The notes below the pieces were generated by a model that saw only the letters and a list, made by a program, of their open reading frames with translations, did no database searches and was not told the origin of the DNA. Both the position numbers and the translations under genes were made by a program. A stretch of DNA of 64,000 nucleotides, taken from Lachnospiraceae oral taxon 107 str. F0167 (GTDB taxonomy: Bacteria; Bacillota; Clostridia; Lachnospirales; Lachnospiraceae). Where the stretch lies: positions 34,470-98,469 of the forward strand of contig GL890593.1 in assembly GCA_000209465.1 (NCBI GenBank), read 5' to 3'. Positions 8,674-17,123 of the stretch are shown here, piece by piece; positions within the stretch are counted from its first letter, which is position 1; each line of letters begins with the position of its first letter.

Positions 8674-8739
8674 AAAAGGACTGTTACAATCAATGCCGGC
8701 AGATTAATCTGTGGCATATCTTAAAGAAACAGTCCTTTT
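8674..8739 (-). terminator. Terminator of ridA with nested palindromes
   Basis: AAAAGGACTGTT (8674-8685) pairs perfectly with 8728-8739. Nested inside are ATGCC/GGCAT (8693-8697, 8713-8717) and the palindrome CAGATTAATCTG (8700-8711). Read on the minus strand it ends in a U-rich tract 18 bp after the ridA stop. Confidence 0.75.
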
Positions 8740-8757
8740 AATTATTAAATTATTTGA

Positions 8758-9126
8758 TTATGCTTCAGCGATGCACTCGATTTCGCAAAGAACTCCCTTT
8801 GGGAGATCTCTAACAGCGAAACAGCTTCTTGCAGGCTTTGAAATAAAATACTTTGCATATACTTCATTGAATGCGGCAAAATCGGCAATATCTGCAAGGA
8901 AGCAGGTTGTCTTAACTACCTTATCCATTCCTGAACCTGCAGCTTCAAGTATAGCGGCTACATTCTTACAGCTTTGCTCTGTCTGTGCTGTGATACCCTC
9001 AGGAACCTCACCGTTTTCAGGATTAACAGGAATCTGTCCTGATGTAAAAACAAGTCCGTTTGTAATAAATCCCTGTGAATATGGTCCGATAGCACCCGGT
9101 GCATTTTTTGTATCAATTACTTTCAT
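8758..9126 (-). CDS. ridA: RidA family 2-iminobutanoate/2-iminopropanoate deaminase
   Basis: The 122-residue protein belongs to the RidA/YjgF/UK114 family. Family landmarks are the N-terminal NAPGAIGPYSQGFITNGLVFTSGQIP, GEVPEGITAQTEQSCKN, the active-site Arg in KPARSCFAVRDLPKG (near residue 105) and the closing IECIA. RidA trimers hydrolyse reactive enamine/imine intermediates released by PLP enzymes such as threonine dehydratase. The start ATG 9126 has a good AAGGAGAG site upstream on the minus strand. It is monocistronic, ending in its own terminator, and is the last resident gene before the ICE left end. Confidence 0.93.
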   Translation of the reverse strand: MKVIDTKNAPGAIGPYSQGFITNGLVFTSGQIPVNPENGEVPEGITAQTEQSCKNVAAILEAAGSGMDKVVKTTCFLADIADFAAFNEVYAKYFISKPARSCFAVRDLPKGVLCEIECIAEA

Positions 9127-9299
9127 GTAACTCTCCTTTTCTTTTTATTATATATATTTTATAACAAATTTTAGATTTGTACAGCCTCTTTTTTATATTA
9201 GATATAAATTTATTTGTGGAAATAAAACATTTACTAAAATCACCGTACTTTTTAAAACAGATAATATATTTCATATTATATAAAACTTTAATAATTAAC

Positions 9300-9374
9300 C
9301 CTCAAACCCCTTGAAATACAAGGATATTTGCAAGAGAACAGATTGAATTTACTACCAATTTACTACTTTTGAGG
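9300..9374. repeat. ICE left-end arm region with paired TTTACTAC integrase sites
   Basis: TTTACTAC occurs at 9348-9355 and 9359-9366, one helical turn apart. The same pair in the same orientation is at the right end. The octamer is the complement of GTAGTAAA, the core of the Tn916 DR2 arm site as I know it. The block is enclosed by CCTCAAA (9300-9306) and TTTGAGG (9368-9374) and also holds the small hairpin CCTTGAAATACAAGG (9309-9323). I see no gene from 9127 to 9675. Confidence 0.65.
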
Positions 9375-9474
9375 AAAAAGCCTTGATGTGCTGTAAAAAC
9401 TCTTGCGAATAAAGGTATTTTACCACAGATGCCGTAAGGTATGTTGCAGGGATCAAAATTAAATAGGAAATCGT

Positions 9475-9529
9475 AAAAGCGGTGATCTTTCGCTTCTGTA
9501 AAGGAAGTATAAGAACACCGCTTTTTTTA
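9475..9529 (+). terminator. Terminator upstream of the replication-initiator-like gene
   Basis: AAAGCGGTG (9476-9484) pairs with CACCGCTTT (9516-9524), continues through one mismatch, encloses a smaller hairpin and ends in TTTTTTT. It would stop any transcript entering from the left end, or act as an attenuator in front of the transfer operon. Confidence 0.75.
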
Positions 9530-9535
9530 TGCCCA

Positions 9536-9649
9536 TGTTACGAAGTAGAAGCCAATCAGGGCTTGAAATACAAGGCTTTCAGAGGACGGTTTTGACAAAG
9601 TAAAGGGAATATACCTTTTCCCTCAAAATCGCCCTTTCACTGCGTAACA
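9536..9649 (+). ncRNA. 114-nt structured element, copy A (before the transfer module)
   Basis: The ends TGTTACG (9536-9542) and CGTAACA (9643-9649) are perfect complements. Inside, AAGCC/GGCTT (9549-9553 with 9560-9564) and CGGTTTTGA/TCAAAATCG (9587-9595 with 9623-9631, one G-U) form further stems, and GGGAA/TTCCC sits within the latter. A diverged copy of exactly equal length, same orientation and same stem layout lies at 30218-30331. Copy A ends 26 nt before the start codon of the first ICE gene, so it is placed as a leader element. Whether it acts as RNA or DNA is not known. Confidence 0.55.
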
Positions 9650-9675
9650 AATAAAAAATGAAAGGAGCTAAGATC

Positions 9676-10572
9676 ATGGCAGTTTTCAGAGTAGAGAAAA
9701 ACAAGGGCTATACCGTCATGAGCAACCATCATCTGCGAAATAAGGAACTGACCCTAAAGGCAAAGGGCCTGCTTTCTCAAATGCTTTCACTTCCTGAAAA
9801 CTGGGACTATACCCTTGCGGGACTATCCCATATCAACAAGGAAAGCATTGATGCCATTCGTACCGCAGTCTTGGAGCTTGAAAAAGCGGGATATATCGAA
9901 AGGTCGCAAGGCAGAGATGAAAAAGGAAAAATGACAGCCATTACCTACACCATTTATGAGCAGCCGATTAGTCCGGTATTGGAAAATCCAACATCGGATA
10001 AGCCGATATTGGAAAAACCGAAAGCGGATAATCCGATATCGGAAAATCCAACGCAATTAAATAAAGATATACAAAATACAGATCTATCAAAAAAAGAAGA
10101 AAGAAATAAAGATGGATTGAATACCGATTCCATTCCTATCCTTTCCCCTGACCCCTCTCCTTTGGAGAAGTCCTTACCGGAACAGGACGGAAAGGAAGAG
10201 AAAGACGCATACAAAATCTATGAAGAAATTATCAAGGACAATATCGAGTATGAACACCTCATAAATGCAAAACGCCTTGACCGTGATCGTATTGATGAAA
10301 TCCTTGACCTCATTCTTGAAACAGTATGCAGCAAAAGAAAGAAAATCTTAATTGCAGGTGATGAGTACCCTGCGGAGCTTGTAAAGGCAAAATTCATGAA
10401 GCTTAACAGCAGCCACATTGAATTTGTTCTTGACTGTATGCAGGAGAACACCACAAAGGTAAGAAACATCAAGCAGTATCTAAAGGCAGTGCTTTTCAAC
10501 GCCCCGTCAACAATAGGAAACTATTACACCGCGCTTGTTAATCACGATATGTACGGAAGAAATGACTTCTAA
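9676..10572 (+). CDS. HTH domain protein, plasmid-replication-initiator-like (DUF6017 type)
   Basis: The start ATG 9676 (MAVFRVEKNKGYT) is preferred over 9658 because AAAGGAG stands 9 bp before it; the product has 298 residues. Residues 1-95 contain MSNHHLRNKELTLKAKGLLSQMLSLPENWDYTLAG, the winged-helix segment shared by ICE and plasmid RepA_N/DnaD-like initiators. A Pro/Asn/Glu repeat tract (about 103-130) and a charged linker lead to a C-terminal domain (about 180-298, with KAKFMKLNSSHIEFVLDCM and IKQYLKAVLFNAPSTI) typical of Tn1549-family proteins. It is the first gene of the transfer module and may initiate element replication or regulate transfer. Direct proof is lacking. Confidence 0.75.
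   Translation: MAVFRVEKNKGYTVMSNHHLRNKELTLKAKGLLSQMLSLPENWDYTLAGLSHINKESIDAIRTAVLELEKAGYIERSQGRDEKGKMTAITYTIYEQPISPVLENPTSDKPILEKPKADNPISENPTQLNKDIQNTDLSKKEERNKDGLNTDSIPILSPDPSPLEKSLPEQDGKEEKDAYKIYEEIIKDNIEYEHLINAKRLDRDRIDEILDLILETVCSKRKKILIAGDEYPAELVKAKFMKLNSSHIEFVLDCMQENTTKVRNIKQYLKAVLFNAPSTIGNYYTALVNHDMYGRNDF
9979..10053 (+). repeat. In-frame degenerate repeats coding E-N/K-P units
   Basis: TTGGAAAATCC, TTGGAAAAACC and TCGGAAAATCC recur between GCGGATAATCCGATA-like spacers, coding four ENP/EKP units. It looks like slippage expansion in the interdomain linker of the initiator-like protein. Confidence 0.6.
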
Positions 10573-10584
10573 AGGAGAAAATTT

Positions 10585-10797
10585 ATGAAACAGGGAACCC
10601 TTATCTTTGATGAATACCGCGACCGCTATGACATTCGTTTTGACTTAACCGAATATTACGGAGGGCTGCACTGCGGGGACTGTCTTGAGGTATTCACCCG
10701 CGGCAAGTGGAAGCCCGCTCGAATGGAGTACGGCAATAACTGGTATCTTACGGGCATACGCACCGAGGACTTAAACGGACTTTTGGTACGAATTTAA
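10585..10797 (+). CDS. DUF5348 family protein
   Basis: This 70-residue acidic/aromatic protein (start FDEYRDRYDIRFDLTEYYGG, then LHCGDCLEVF and EYGNNWYLTGI) matches the DUF5348 proteins regularly found after the initiator-like gene in Tn1549-type ICEs. AAAGGAG precedes ATG 10585 and the gene lies 12 bp after its neighbour, in the same operon. No catalytic motif or membrane segment is visible. It is probably a small soluble accessory of element maintenance; the function is unknown. Confidence 0.75.
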   Translation: MKQGTLIFDEYRDRYDIRFDLTEYYGGLHCGDCLEVFTRGKWKPARMEYGNNWYLTGIRTEDLNGLLVRI

Positions 10798-10838
10798 TTC
10801 ATATAGCCGCGTAGGAAGCGGAGAAAGGAGGAGGAAAT

Positions 10839-11321
10839 TTGCAGGAAGAAATAAATGAAAAAGTAATCGCCCTGTATATCAAGGGCGGAAAAATAACGGC
10901 AAGGCTATTACAAAAGGCAATGAAGATATTTCTTGCCGAAATAAAAAAACAGGAAGCAAGGCGGCAGCTTCCTCACGGAAAGCAAAGCCTAAAGCAGCTT
11001 ATGAAACAGAATGCCGGCGTTTCCAACATTGAAATCACAGATGAGAATATCAAAGCCTTTGAAGCGACCGCAAAGAAATACGGAATCGACTTTGCCCTAA
11101 AAAAAGACAGAAGCACTTCGCCGCCCCGCCACCTTGTATTTTTCAAGGGACGGGATGCGGATGTTCTAAAGGCGGCATTTGACGAGTTTTCAAAAAAGAA
11201 ACTCACAAAAGAAAAGCTCCCCTCTGTAAGAAAAGTGCTTTCCACCTTTAAGGAGCAGGCAAAGGCAATAAACAAAGGACGGGAGGTTGTAAAAAATAAG
11301 GACATGGGGATTGAACGATGA
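10839..11321 (+). CDS. PcfB family conjugation protein (DUF3801)
   Basis: The 160-residue protein starts at TTG 10839, placed by the strong AAAGGAGGAGG upstream; no ATG fits. Landmarks are GGKITARLLQKAMKIFLAEIKK at the N-terminus, then ENIKAFEATAKKYGIDFALKKD and HLVFFKGRDADVLKAAFDEF. These are typical of PcfB/DUF3801 proteins, which sit next to the coupling protein in Gram-positive conjugation systems and are thought to help dock the relaxosome. Its last 4 nt (ATGA) overlap the start of virD4, which implies coupled translation. It is Lys-rich and cytoplasmic. Confidence 0.85.
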   Translation: MQEEINEKVIALYIKGGKITARLLQKAMKIFLAEIKKQEARRQLPHGKQSLKQLMKQNAGVSNIEITDENIKAFEATAKKYGIDFALKKDRSTSPPRHLVFFKGRDADVLKAAFDEFSKKKLTKEKLPSVRKVLSTFKEQAKAINKGREVVKNKDMGIER

Positions 11322-13093
11322 CGGAAGAAACAAAGAAACAAATTTTACTGCATCTGCCGTATCTGGTCTTTGTCTATCTCTTTGACAAAATAGCACAGGG
11401 CTTTCGCTTATCCTACGGAATGGATATGGGAACAAAGCTTCTGCATTTTCCAAAGGGTTTAACAGAAGCCTTCTCTTTTCCCCTTATCAGCTTTCATTTA
11501 TCCGATCTTTTGATAGGGATCATAGCGGCGGCACTTATTCGTTTTGCTGTCTATGTAAAAGGCAAAAATGCAAAGAAATATAGGAAAGGAACAGAGTACG
11601 GATCCGCCCGTTTTGGAAATAAAAAAGACATTAAACCATACGTCGATCCGGTCTTTAGAAATAACATTCCTCTTACTAAAACGGAGTGCATTACCATGAA
11701 TAGCCGTCCGAAAAATCCGAAGTACGCAAGAAACAAAAACATCCTTGTTGTCGGAGGATCAGGCAGCGGAAAGACGCGGTTTTTTGTAAAGCCGTCCCTT
11801 ATGCAGATGCACAGCTCTTATGTAGTTACCGACCCGAAAGGCGAGCTTCTTCTCTCCTGCGGAAAGCTTCTGCAGCGAGGCGGATATAAGATTAAGGTGC
11901 TGAATACCATCAATTTCAAAAAGTCTATGAGGTATAACCCTTTCTCATATATCCGAAGCGAAAAGGATATTTTGAAGCTGGTAAATACAATCATTATGAA
12001 CACCAAAGGCGACGGCGAAAAAGCCGCCGAGGACTTCTGGACCAAATCGGAACGTCTTTTCTACTCTGCACTGATCGGATATATCTTCTATGAAGCACCG
12101 GAGGAAGAAAAGAATTTCACCACGCTTCTTGAAATGATAAACGCATCGGAGGCAAGAGAGGACGATCCGGAATTTCAAAGCCCTGTTGACCTTATGTTTC
12201 AGAGATTAGAGGAAAAAGATCCGGAGCATTTTGCGGTAAGGCAGTATAAGAAATTTCTGCTTTCCACCGGAAAAACAAGATCCTCAATCTTAATTTCCTG
12301 CGGCGCCCGACTTGCCCCCTTTGACATTAGAGAGCTTAGAGAGCTATTTGAAAAGGACGAAATGGAGCTTGATACCATAGGAGATCGAAAAACCGCACTC
12401 TTTGTTATCATAAGCGACACCGATGATACCTTTAACTTTGTTGTAAGTATTCTATACACCCAGCTATTTAATCTTCTCTGCGACAAAGCCGATGATGTGT
12501 ACGACGGAAGGCTGCCTGTTCATGTTCGCTGTCTGCTTGATGAGTTTGCAAATATAGGGCAGATTCCAAAGTTTGAAAAGCTCATTGCCACCATCCGAAG
12601 CCGTGAAATATCGGCTTCTATTATTTTACAGTCCCAGTCCCAGCTTAAAGCCATATATAAGGAAAATGCAGACACCATTGTCGGAAACTGCGACAGCTTC
12701 CTCTTTCTTGGAGGCAAGGAAAAAACAACGTTAAAGGACGTATCTGAAATACTCGGTAAAGAAACCATCGACAGCTTTAACACCTCTGAAACAAGAGGAC
12801 GGGAATTATCTCACGGACTGAACTATCAAAAGCTCGGTAAAGAACTTATGACGCAGGATGAAATCGCGGTAATGGACGGCGGAAAGTGCATCCTGCAAAT
12901 AAGAGGTGTAAGACCGTTCTTTTCGGATAAGTACGATATTACAGCCCATCCCAATTACAAATACCTTTCCGACTATGACAAGAAAAACTCTTTTGATGCG
13001 GAAAGGTATATCAAACGCCGCCCCGCAGTCGTAAGACAAAATGAAGTCTTTGACTACTATGAAATCGATGCGGAGAAATTGACGGAAGAATAA
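11318..13093 (+). CDS. VirD4/TraG-family type IV coupling protein
   Basis: The 591-residue ATPase recruits the relaxase-DNA complex to the transfer channel. Hydrophobic segments near residues 8-25 and 46-75 anchor it in the membrane. Walker A is GGSGSGKTRFF near 144, followed by VTDPKGELLL; Walker B is VRCLLDEFANIGQIPKFE near 403, then ILQSQSQLKAIY and FLGGKEKTTLKDVS, all hallmarks of T4CPs. Length is normal for the Gram-positive family. It overlaps pcfB by 4 nt. A short leader-like ORF and a terminator follow, so it may end the first transcript of the transfer module. Confidence 0.95.
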   Translation: MTEETKKQILLHLPYLVFVYLFDKIAQGFRLSYGMDMGTKLLHFPKGLTEAFSFPLISFHLSDLLIGIIAAALIRFAVYVKGKNAKKYRKGTEYGSARFGNKKDIKPYVDPVFRNNIPLTKTECITMNSRPKNPKYARNKNILVVGGSGSGKTRFFVKPSLMQMHSSYVVTDPKGELLLSCGKLLQRGGYKIKVLNTINFKKSMRYNPFSYIRSEKDILKLVNTIIMNTKGDGEKAAEDFWTKSERLFYSALIGYIFYEAPEEEKNFTTLLEMINASEAREDDPEFQSPVDLMFQRLEEKDPEHFAVRQYKKFLLSTGKTRSSILISCGARLAPFDIRELRELFEKDEMELDTIGDRKTALFVIISDTDDTFNFVVSILYTQLFNLLCDKADDVYDGRLPVHVRCLLDEFANIGQIPKFEKLIATIRSREISASIILQSQSQLKAIYKENADTIVGNCDSFLFLGGKEKTTLKDVSEILGKETIDSFNTSETRGRELSHGLNYQKLGKELMTQDEIAVMDGGKCILQIRGVRPFFSDKYDITAHPNYKYLSDYDKKNSFDAERYIKRRPAVVRQNEVFDYYEIDAEKLTEE

Positions 13094-13109
13094 AAGAAGG
13101 AGGAAAAAC

Positions 13110-13157
13110 TTGATCTATAAGACAGCAGTATATAGAGCGCGGGCGCCTGACGCCTAA
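13110..13157 (+). CDS. Possible 15-residue leader peptide
   Basis: AAGGAGG at 13098-13104 is followed, 5 bp on, by a TTG start and a 15-codon frame (LIYKTAVYRARAPDA) ending in TAA. It sits 6 bp before a terminator that precedes Maff2, which resembles a leader-peptide attenuator. Expression is not proven. Confidence 0.35.
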   Translation: MIYKTAVYRARAPDA

Positions 13158-13163
13158 ACACCG

Positions 13164-13190
13164 ATCCGCTAAAAAAAGCGGATTTTTTTA
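13164..13190 (+). terminator. Terminator or attenuator between virD4 and Maff2
   Basis: ATCCGCT (13164-13170) pairs with AGCGGAT (13177-13183) across an A6 loop and runs into a T7 tract. Confidence 0.8.
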
Positions 13191-13250
13191 TGAAGAAAAA
13201 AAGAAAACAAAACTATGTTTAGCCGATGTATCGGCAGAAAGGATGAATCT

Positions 13251-13365
13251 ATGGGATTTTTTAATTCAGCAGTCGGAGTATTACAGACACTTGTTATCGC
13301 ACTTGGCGCAGGTCTTGGAATTTGGGGCATTGTAAACCTTTTGGAAGGATATGGGAACGACAATC
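13251..13365 (+). CDS. Maff2 family mobile-element membrane protein, exon 1
   Basis: The first 38 codons and one base of a small membrane protein (GFFNSAVGVLQTLVIALGAGLGIWGIVNLLEGYGNDN), starting at ATG 13251 after GAAAGGATG, match Maff2 proteins of Tn1549-family ICEs. The frame breaks at 13366, where a group II intron begins with GTGCG. Joining base 13365 to base 16114 restores codon CCC and continues into the expected Maff2 C-terminus, giving a 71-residue two-helix protein. Maff2 resembles a VirB2-like pilin or channel subunit by size and position before the VirB6-like gene, which is inference. A functional product requires intron splicing. Confidence 0.85.
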
Positions 13366-16113
13366 GTGCGACACGTTCATAAGTGAAAAGCTTATGCACT
13401 AAGTCGAAGGACTAAAAGTTCAAAACTTAGGAGAACTGACAATCTAATAGGTAGAATGACGGGGTAACGCCCTGAAATGCCTACACTGATACTCCGATTG
13501 GCAATGAATATTAGACTATTTCATTGTCAAAAGCTCGGTAAAGTCGGCAGAGAGTAGCCGTAAGACTGATATTAACATCAGACACGAAAGCTGTTCAGAG
13601 GTGGACGGTGCTACCTATATGCCGGGTGTCGAATACGCATGGTGAGAATGTGTATACCAAAGCACTGACGTACTTCCGAATGTACAAGTCTAAACGTTTG
13701 AATTTGCCTAACGGCAATTCCCATCAAAGATGGGGTGTTTGTGGATGAGTAAGAATGGTTGTTATGAAAATCCATATATCGTTACAGGCGATATGGTGAA
13801 AACTAAACACAGGCTTAGAGGAAGAACCTAAACGTATTCAATGATAAGATTGTCGGAACGTGGTAAGCCAGGAACACGGAAGCAGTCTAATGCTAATGAA
13901 GTGTTGAATGGGAAAATGACTGAAAAAACAGCATATAACCGTTCTTTATCTTGGTGAAAGCGGTGGCACAGTACCTATGAAGCGAAAATAATAAGTTCGT
14001 GGAGGGATAGCCACCAGTCACAGGAAAGTACAAGAACTGAAATTAAGACAAACACAGCTTCGAGTATGACAAAGAAAATCAAATCCGAAAGGAGATGGTG
14101 ACTGTGTCCGCTTCGAAACAAACACTGAAACAAAGCAAAATCCGTTATACGGAATATTATGACTTGCAGAAAGTCCTTGATGATTTATATGAAGATAGCA
14201 GTAAGAATAAAGTATTTTCAAATTTAATGGAGCTAATAACTTCAAGAGAAAATATCAAACTTGCCTATCGGAGTATCAAAGGGAACAAAGGAAGTCATAC
14301 GGCTGGGGTAGATGGCAGAACAATAAAACATTTATCAAGGCTAAATGAAGAAGAATACATTTCTCTCATACAAAAACAGTTCCATTGGTATAAACCACGC
14401 CCTGTAAAGAGAGTGGAAATGCGAAAGCCTAACGGAAAAATAAGACCTTTAGGAATACCGACTATTGTAGACAGAATTGTACAGCAATGTATCCTGCAAA
14501 TACTAGAGCCGATATGTGAAGCCAAGTTTCATGACAGCTCCTATGGGTTTCGACCCAACAGGAGTACGGAACACGCTATAGCAGAATGTGCAAGACTAAT
14601 GCAGATACAGCACTTACATTATGTGGTTGATATTGATATACAGGGATTTTTCGACAATGTATATCATGCAAAGCTCATAAGGCAGCTTTGGAATTTGGGA
14701 ATCCAAGACAAAAAGTTACTTTGTATCATTAAGGAAATGCTGAAAGCAGATATAGTTATGCCTGATAAAGAGGTAATTACACCAACAAAGGGAACACCGC
14801 AAGGCGGAATATTATCACCGCTACTATCTAATGTAGTCTTGAACGAATTAGATTGGTGGGTTTCTTCTCAATGGCTGACAATGCCCACGCATTATCCATA
14901 TAAACAGAGAACGAACAGTCAAGGAACAGAGATAAAAAGCCATACCTACAGAGCTTTAAGAACAAGCAACCTAAAAGAAATATACATTGTAAGGTATGCC
15001 GATGATTTCAAGATATTTTGCCGTAATTACTACGATGCAAAAAGAACCTATCAGGCAGTTACAAAATGGTTGCAAGACAGATTAAAACTAAATGTAAGTG
15101 AAGAAAAATCTAAAATAACAAATCTAAAACAAAGGTACTCGGAGTTCTTAGGCTTCAAGCTTAAGGTTAAACCAAAAGGCAAAAAGTTTGTTGTACAGTC
15201 GCATATAAGTGATAAGGCACTGAAAAATGCAAAAGAAAATATTTCTAAAAGTGTTGCAGATATAAAAAGACCTGCAAACGAAAAGGAACAGTACAAAGCA
15301 ATAGCCAAGTATAATGCCACTGTTTCAGGCTTGCACAATTATTACCAAATAGCAACAAATGTGAGTTTGGACTTTGCTAAAATAGCCTTTCACATTAAAA
15401 AGCAGATGAACAACAGGCTTGATATTAAAACCAGTGGAACACTAAACAAAGGATTTATCAAAGAAAAATATGGAAAAAGTAAACAGCTTCGCTTCCTTAA
15501 TGGACATCCGCTAATTCCGGTGGGATATGTAAGGACAAAGGACGCAAAACATAAGAAAAAGGCTGTAAATAAATACACTGTAAAGGGCAGAGTTCTCATT
15601 CATAAAAATTTACAGATTGATGTAGACACTCTTATCTGGCTGATGAAACACCCAGTGCTTGATAAAAGCATAGAGTTTGCGGACAACAGAATCTCGCTTT
15701 TTGCAGCTCAATATGGCAGATGTGGAGTGACAGGTGTAAAACTTATACCAAACGACATACATTGCCATCACAAGATACCGCTTGAACAAGGTGGTACAGA
15801 CAGTTACAGCAACTTAATTCTTGTTACAGAAGCAGTTCATATACTCATCCATGCAACAAAAGAAGATACAATCCAAAAATATATAAAAGAGCTTGGGTTA
15901 ACAGTCAAGCAGATTGAGAAATGTAATAAGCTTAGAAAAATGGCAGAATTGCCACTAATTTAGAGAAAAAATAATTTGTTACGAAGTGTGTAAGTCTTAG
16001 TTAAAACGTGAAAATCTTTCTTGTGATGGAACGCCGTGTGCGGTGAAAGTCGCATGCACGGTGTGAAGTGGGGGAAAATCTGGAGATAACATCAAAGGAT
16101 TACCTATCACTAT
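13366..16113 (+). mobile_element. Group II intron inserted in Maff2
   Basis: The 2748-bp intron begins GTGCGACACG and ends CTATCACTAT. Domain V is visible at about 16029-16066 (paired ACGCCGTG/CACGGTGT arms, GTGAAAGT loop region and a 2-nt bulge). Domain IV carries the reverse transcriptase/maturase. Target pairings are readable: EBS1 GATTGTCG (13848-13855) complements the 8 exon bases CGACAATC (13358-13365). A possible EBS2 TTCCCAT (13718-13724) complements exon bases 13351-13357, although it could also fold on itself. The intron lies in the sense orientation of its host gene, and precise removal restores the host reading frame, so it is probably splicing-competent. Confidence 0.93.
14095..15963 (+). 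CDS. ltrA: Group II intron reverse transcriptase/maturase (LtrA-type) with HNH endonuclease
   Basis: The protein of up to 622 residues helps the intron splice and retrohome. Reverse transcriptase landmarks are GNKGSHTAGVDG near residue 65, MRKPNGKIRPLGIPTIVDRIVQ near 105, SSYGFRPNRS near 147, GTPQGGILSPLLSN near 233 and the catalytic IVRYADDF near 300. The maturase (X) domain follows at about 370-500. The C-terminus has an HNH nuclease (CGVTGVKLI, HCHHKIPLEQGGTDSYSNLILV, about 543-590). AAAGGAG abuts ATG 14095, so initiation at the in-frame GTG 14098 or 14104 is also possible. It is intact, with no internal stop. Confidence 0.93.
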   Translation: MVTVSASKQTLKQSKIRYTEYYDLQKVLDDLYEDSSKNKVFSNLMELITSRENIKLAYRSIKGNKGSHTAGVDGRTIKHLSRLNEEEYISLIQKQFHWYKPRPVKRVEMRKPNGKIRPLGIPTIVDRIVQQCILQILEPICEAKFHDSSYGFRPNRSTEHAIAECARLMQIQHLHYVVDIDIQGFFDNVYHAKLIRQLWNLGIQDKKLLCIIKEMLKADIVMPDKEVITPTKGTPQGGILSPLLSNVVLNELDWWVSSQWLTMPTHYPYKQRTNSQGTEIKSHTYRALRTSNLKEIYIVRYADDFKIFCRNYYDAKRTYQAVTKWLQDRLKLNVSEEKSKITNLKQRYSEFLGFKLKVKPKGKKFVVQSHISDKALKNAKENISKSVADIKRPANEKEQYKAIAKYNATVSGLHNYYQIATNVSLDFAKIAFHIKKQMNNRLDIKTSGTLNKGFIKEKYGKSKQLRFLNGHPLIPVGYVRTKDAKHKKKAVNKYTVKGRVLIHKNLQIDVDTLIWLMKHPVLDKSIEFADNRISLFAAQYGRCGVTGVKLIPNDIHCHHKIPLEQGGTDSYSNLILVTEAVHILIHATKEDTIQKYIKELGLTVKQIEKCNKLRKMAELPLI

Positions 16114-16214
16114 CCGGCGCAAAATCACAGGGAATAAAGCAGCTTATGGCGGGCGGAGGCGTTGCCCTTATCGGTACAACCCTTGTTCCGCTTCTTCGCG
16201 GACTGTTCGGATAA
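16114..16214 (+). CDS. Maff2 family protein, exon 2
   Basis: This is the continuation of the gene begun at 13251. After splicing it adds PGAKSQGIKQLMAGGGVAL and a hydrophobic end (IGTTLVPLLRGLFG), stopping at TAA 16212-16214. The second membrane helix is here, so an unspliced transcript cannot make the full protein. AAGGAGGT overlapping the stop serves the next gene. Confidence 0.85.
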
Positions 16215-16225
16215 GGAGGTAACAC

Positions 16226-17095
16226 GTGCAGAGCATACTTGATGCAATCAATGAATGGATCAAAGATATTTTAATCGGATCCATTCAGGGAAATCTTGAA
16301 GCTCTGTTCGGAGATGTCAACGAAAAGGTAGGAACCATAGCGGCAGAGGTAGGCAAAACCCCGCAGAGCTGGAACGGCAGCATATTTTCCATGATAAAAA
16401 CCTTGTCGGAAAATGTGATCGTCCCCATTGCGGGGCTTGTCATTACCTATGTTCTTTGCTACGAGCTGATCAGCATGATTATTGATAAAAATAACCTGCA
16501 CGAGCTGGACACCTTTATGTTTTTTAAGTGGTTTTTCAAGGCATGGGTAGCGGTATTTATCGTTACCCATACCTTTGATATTACTATGGCGGTATTTGAT
16601 GTGGCGCAGCACGTCGTATCGGGCGCAGCCGGTGTAATCAGCTCGGACACAAGCATGGATATTTCTTCAACCATAACATCTATGGGCGATAAATTAAAGG
16701 ACATGGAGATACCGGAGCTTCTGCTCCTTTCCATAGAAACGGGACTTGTAAGCCTTTCTATGAAAATCATGTCCATTTTTATTACCGTTGTCATCTACGG
16801 CAGAATGATAGAGATCTATTTAGTCTGCTCCGTCGCCCCGATTCCTTTTGCCACTATGACAAATAAGGAATGGGGATCGATCGGAAACAATTACCTTAAA
16901 AGTTTATTCGCACTTGGTTTTCAGGGCTTTTTAATCATGGTATGCGTCGGAATTTATGCCGTCTTGGTAAAGGGCATGACTATATCGGATAACCTGCATA
17001 CCGCGATATTTTCCCTTGCGGCATATACCGTGCTGCTTTGCTTTATGCTTCTAAAATCAAGTGCTATTTCAAAATCAATTTTCGGGGCACATTAG
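16226..17095 (+). CDS. VirB6/TrbL-like conjugal transfer membrane protein
   Basis: The 289-residue protein starts at GTG 16226, 5 bp after AAGGAGGT. At least five hydrophobic segments are visible (about 58-85, 95-118, 180-210, 225-250 and 258-285), with the conserved stretch YGRMIEIYLVCSVAPIPFATMTNKEWGSIGNNYLKSLFALGFQGFL reduced here to its core CSVAPIPFATM and NYLKSLFALGFQG. These fit the TrbL/VirB6 channel proteins of Tn1549-type elements, which form the inner-membrane part of the mating channel. It follows the Maff2 exon by 11 bp and precedes an MT-A70 methylase gene. Confidence 0.85.
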   Translation: MQSILDAINEWIKDILIGSIQGNLEALFGDVNEKVGTIAAEVGKTPQSWNGSIFSMIKTLSENVIVPIAGLVITYVLCYELISMIIDKNNLHELDTFMFFKWFFKAWVAVFIVTHTFDITMAVFDVAQHVVSGAAGVISSDTSMDISSTITSMGDKLKDMEIPELLLLSIETGLVSLSMKIMSIFITVVIYGRMIEIYLVCSVAPIPFATMTNKEWGSIGNNYLKSLFALGFQGFLIMVCVGIYAVLVKGMTISDNLHTAIFSLAAYTVLLCFMLLKSSAISKSIFGAH

Positions 17096-17123
17096 CCCTT
17101 AATGGAAAGGAGGAATCAGAACA

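Noticed and set aside
9535..9603. Short coding frame starting at ATG 9535 inside structured copy A
   Set aside because: It is not conserved in copy B, has no ribosome site, and the paired bases explain the sequence better.
15976..15986. TGTTACGAAG in the group II intron as a third 114-nt element
   Set aside because: Only 10 bases match and no CGTAACA partner lies at the right distance.
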